Below are positions 21,130 to 23,471 of a DNA stretch of 23,471 nucleotides, piece after piece. The stretch is from DUZB01 sp964407525 (GTDB taxonomy: Bacteria; Desulfobacterota; DSM-4660; Desulfatiglandales; Desulfatiglandaceae). The notes under the pieces were generated by a model that was not told where the DNA came from, did not search any database, and was given only the letters and a program-made list of their open reading frames with translations. Within the stretch, counting starts at the first letter, position 1, and each line of letters opens with the position of its first letter. The stretch is taken from the NCBI GenBank assembly GCA_964407525.1, contig CAYOWC010000041.1, positions 1 through 23,471 on the forward strand, given 5' to 3'. The position numbers were made by a program, and so were the translations under genes.

Positions 21130-21927
21130 ATGCTTACTAAAATAATATCAGGCGGGCAATCAGGAGCAGACCAGGCAGCCCTTGATGTAGCCATAAAGAC
21201 CGATATCCCCCACGAAGCCTGGATCCCTGCCGGATGGAGGGAAGAAAACGGTATCGTTTCCGGCCCCTACATTTTTCGTGAAATGCCCACAGCCAGTGTT
21301 CCCCAATGGATCAAACATAATATCCTGTACTCCAACGGGACCCTCATGTTTTCCCATGGAGAGCTTACGGGAAATTCTGCGGCGGTCTTTGATTCAGCAG
21401 AGCCTAGCGACCGTCCTGTTCTCCATGTGGATCTTTCCGAAACAAGTGAATTCGCAGCAGCTCAGCTCATTCATTCCTGGTTTGAAAGGAACGTAATAGG
21501 CACTTTATACGTTGCGGGCGCAAGAGCTGAAAAGGATCCCGTAATGTATGATACCGTAATGCGGGTTCTGGAAACGGCACTCCATCTGGGGACTATAGAA
21601 ACAAATCTGTTCGATCCTTTACGGCCCACTCCAAACCCACCCCGCAATGTGGATGAAGCAGTAGAGCAGATCATCTCAAGGATAACGTTGAGGGAAAAAA
21701 CGGCCATAGCAAAGATGCCCGAGTTTGGTTTGAATCTTTTTTCCCCTGCTCTGATCCGGATTATCAAAAAAAATTTCGGAGTGCGTACCGGAAATGAAGA
21801 ACTTCTGGAATCGTGCCGGTTGTTCTACGATCAGCACGAAACAGACGAAAACGGTCCCACCGTCGTCATCATAAAATCTCTCTGGAAAAAGCTACAGAAT
21901 ACCCATGTTCTTCGAATCGTAAAATAG
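21130..21927 (+). CDS. Putative molybdenum-cofactor-carrier (cpYpsA-like) domain fused to a DUF6794-like domain
   Basis: A 265-residue soluble protein. Residues 1-160 match the MoCo-carrier/YpsA Rossmann-like family: LTKIISGGQSGADQAALDVAI at the N-terminus (the GGQxGAD loop), GWREENG, YIFREMPTASVPQW, NGTLMFSHGELTGNSAA and RPVLHVDL. Residues about 168-258 (PPRNVDEAVEQIIS, then IKKNFGVRTGNEELLESC, and VVIIKSLWKKL) resemble the DUF6794 domain as I remember it. Binding of molybdenum cofactor or a nucleotide-like ligand is inferred from the family. I chose the ATG at 21130 because the conserved domain begins right there; a TTG 12 codons upstream adds a non-conserved leader. Neither start has a strong ribosome site. 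Confidence 0.8.
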   Translation: MLTKIISGGQSGADQAALDVAIKTDIPHEAWIPAGWREENGIVSGPYIFREMPTASVPQWIKHNILYSNGTLMFSHGELTGNSAAVFDSAEPSDRPVLHVDLSETSEFAAAQLIHSWFERNVIGTLYVAGARAEKDPVMYDTVMRVLETALHLGTIETNLFDPLRPTPNPPRNVDEAVEQIISRITLREKTAIAKMPEFGLNLFSPALIRIIKKNFGVRTGNEELLESCRLFYDQHETDENGPTVVIIKSLWKKLQNTHVLRIVK

Positions 21928-21949
21928 GCACCATTTGCAGAAAATCCAA

Positions 21950-21968
21950 TATGGGTTGGAAACCCATA
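21950..21968. terminator. Hairpin between convergent genes
   Basis: TATGGGTT-GGA-AACCCATA is a perfect 8-bp stem in the 78-bp gap between the MoCo-carrier-like gene (+) and the P-II-like gene (-). Its position suits a shared terminator, but neither strand has a U-tract after it. Confidence 0.35.
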
Positions 21969-22005
21969 ATGCCCACTATGGAGGGATAGGAAGGCGACAT
22001 TGCCA

Positions 22006-22344
22006 TCACTTCTGCGCTTGTCGCTTGAAATGTTCTATCTGGCTCTCCAACCCCACGGCACTTTCCACGTCCACAACAAATGCGATGCCAGTGCCCGGTT
22101 CTTCAAATCGTCCAGCTTGGTAAATAGAACTGAGCACGGGTTCTACAAGTCTCTCCTCTAAAAGGAAAAGGACCACATCGGTCTGCGCTTCAAGGGTCAG
22201 GCCAAAGAAGGTCTTTGCCTCGTGGATTCCTGTACCACGAGCGGGGATGATTGTGGCCCCTGTTCCGCCGGAGCCCTTGGCGGCGTCTATAATTCGATCG
22301 GTTTCAGTGGTCTTAACCATTGAGATAATCAGTTTTAATTTCAT
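22006..22344 (-). CDS. P-II-like signalling protein associated with DUF1538
   Basis: A 112-residue protein with the ferredoxin-like P-II fold: strand 1 MKLKLIISMV, a glycine-rich AAKGSGGTGATIIPARGTG, the shortened T-loop region HEAKTFFGLT, and EEPGTGIAFVVDVESAVGL at the C-terminus. It lacks the GlnB uridylylation tyrosine motif, so it is a distant relative rather than a nitrogen regulator. It probably binds a nucleotide and controls the partner membrane protein; this is inference from gene pairing. I chose the ATG at 22342-22344, which overlaps the DUF1538 stop as ATGA; a 30-residue upstream extension is in frame but lies within the DUF1538 coding end. Confidence 0.82.
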   Translation of the reverse strand: MKLKLIISMVKTTETDRIIDAAKGSGGTGATIIPARGTGIHEAKTFFGLTLEAQTDVVLFLLEERLVEPVLSSIYQAGRFEEPGTGIAFVVDVESAVGLESQIEHFKRQAQK

Positions 22345-23158
22345 GTCATTCTTCCCTTTTCTTTTCTCTTTACCGCTCTCAACTCCAGCCAGCGTGCGAA
22401 CTGAGCGTAACCCATGACAGTCATCACGGGACATACACTTGCAAAGGCAATCAATCCGAATCCGTCCAGTGCAGGATCACGGCCCGGGACGGTTTCCGAC
22501 AACCCCAGGCCTAAAGCAGCAACCAGGGGCACAGTCACCGTCGATGTGGTGACACCCCCGGAATCATAAGCGATACCCACGATCTCTTTCGGTGCAAAGG
22601 CAGTCATTATCATAACAGCAATGTAGCCACCAATGATAAAATAGTGAACAGGCCACCCCTTGAGAATTCGTATGAGACCCACCAGAATAGCGATCCCTAC
22701 GGAAAATGCAACGGGTGACCCTTAATCCCAGGGCATAGGACCCCATGGATGACGGATCAGAGCAGATGAGCTTCCCTTTGGCCGCCACCACAGAAGCCTC
22801 TTTGGCTACCGCGATTAGGGCCGGCTCCGCGATTGTCGTTGAAAAACCAAGTCCGAATCCGAACAGGAGCAACCAGAAAAGGCTCCCCTTGCGGGCAAAG
22901 GCTTCCGCCATGGCCTCCCCTATGGGAAAAAGTCCTATCTCCAGCCCGACAACAAAAAGCGCTAACCCCAATAATGACGAGAACAAGCCCAACAAGTATA
23001 TCCAGGACATCAGGAAAGGGCTGGCGTACTACTGCCAGTTGAAAAACCAGAATGACGAGGATTATCGGAAGGAGGTCCCGGCAGGCCCCCACGATATGCA
23101 GGCCAAATACCTTGAGTGGATTGACTATATACTCTAACAGGTCATTTTTTTCGGCCAT
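22341..23158 (-). pseudogene. DUF1538 membrane protein gene with two one-base frameshifts
   Basis: Read across three frames, this encodes a membrane protein of the DUF1538 family: LLPIILVILVFQLAVVRQPFP (start), then GLALFVVGLEIGLFPIGE, FGFGLGFSTTIAEPALIAVAKEAS, VAFSVGIAILVGLIRIL and HYFIIGGYI, then EIVGIAYDSGGVTTSTVTVP and GFGLIAFASVCPV. The frame breaks first in a run of four C at 22966-22969 (plus strand) and again in a run of three G at 22713-22715. Removing one base at each run gives 816 bases, exactly 272 codons including the stop. Both breaks are in short homopolymers, so this is either a recently disabled gene or sequencing error. The transported substrate is unknown to me. It overlaps the P-II-like gene by 4 bp. 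Confidence 0.8.
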
Positions 23159-23306
23159 ATGCTCTTACTTTGCCCCAATTTAATAGACACACACTTTGAA
23201 AAATTGAAACAAATCGATTTCAGGGAAAATCACGAATTTATAACATCCTGTTTCAGGATAGTACGGTAGTCCTGCAATGACGTCGAGAAAATCACCCTGA
23301 TTCTCA

Positions 23307-23348
23307 TTGACAATCCATCTCCCCAACCGTTAAATTCAAAGTTTGAAT
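23307..23348 (+). promoter_or_regulatory. Predicted promoter with palindrome before the right-edge gene
   Basis: TTGACA (23307-23312), a 17-base spacer and TTAAAT (23330-23335) form a good sigma-70-like promoter pointing to the gene at 23401. The palindrome ATTCAAA-G-TTTGAAT (23334-23348) starts at the end of the -10 and covers the predicted transcription start, the usual place for a repressor. A second dyad, ATCCTG-TTT-CAGGAT, lies upstream at 23245-23259. Confidence 0.5.
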
Positions 23349-23400
23349 CATAACGGATTGGATTCTAACAGAAACAAATGAAAATAAGGGAGAAAAATCC

Positions 23401-23471
23401 TTGATAAAAAAGATTGTTTATTTCACTGGGCTGGTTGTTCTGGGATTTTTTTCTATTACCGTTGCAAATGG
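23401..23471 (+). CDS. N-terminus of an exported protein (cut by window edge)
   Basis: Twenty-three codons are visible, starting with TTG at 23401 and AAGGGAG eight bases upstream. They encode two lysines followed by a hydrophobic stretch (IVYFTGLVVLGFFSITVANG), a typical signal peptide. The rest is outside the window and no family can be named. Confidence 0.5.
   Translation, partial: MIKKIVYFTGLVVLGFFSITVAN

Noticed and set aside
22345..22434. 30-residue extension of the P-II-like protein
   Set aside because: It lies in another frame of the DUF1538 C-terminus, and the conserved fold begins exactly at the ATG at 22344.

Overview
The window is about 23.5 kb of a bacterial chromosome, probably from a Desulfobacterota (deltaproteobacterial) genome. 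This assignment is inferred from the arg-lys-dap gene order with a short CGKKGPP lipoprotein after argH, from protein character, and from the many short intergenic repeats; no rRNA or lineage marker is present. No rRNA, tRNA, CRISPR array, insertion sequence or phage gene was seen.

Left half (1-12558, all on the minus strand): one biosynthetic and proteostasis block. In transcription order it reads xerC, hslV, hslU, argB, argD, argG, argH, a small lipoprotein, lysA, dapF, dapA, dapB (dapB runs off the left edge). From hslV to argG, genes overlap by 4 bp or lie 6 bp apart, so the HslVU protease and the middle of arginine synthesis look like one transcription unit. The arginine genes cover acetylglutamate phosphorylation, ornithine-precursor transamination and the last two steps to arginine; argF (carbamoyltransferase), argC and argJ are not here. 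The lysine genes cover the DHDPS and DHDPR steps, DAP epimerisation and DAP decarboxylation. Gaps of 268-356 bp on both sides of lysA and before argH hold repeats, including two inverted pairs of heptanucleotide repeats.

Middle (12559-17144, minus strand): a free-standing glycogen-binding (CBM48-like) protein, a secreted FGE/SUMF1-fold protein with a palindrome-rich leader, and a large SLC12-type cation-chloride cotransporter homologue with a charged helical tail.

Right (17145-23471, mixed strands): a YkvA/DUF1232 membrane protein and an exported protein-L-isoaspartate methyltransferase (+); an isochorismatase-family hydrolase (-); a TrpF-like barrel that has lost the catalytic cysteine and gained a coiled-coil tail (-), divergent from a putative molybdenum-cofactor-carrier domain fused to a DUF6794-like domain (+); a DUF1538 membrane protein broken by two one-base frameshifts and overlapping a P-II-like gene (-); and the first codons of an exported protein at the right edge (+).

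The most distinctive non-coding signal is a set of at least eight imperfect tandem micro-arrays of 7- or 8-base units, with several different consensus sequences, together with hairpin-forming dispersed repeats. They sit in nearly every large intergenic gap. A second notable signal is a perfect 18-bp palindrome at the predicted promoter of the xerC-hslVU-arg unit.
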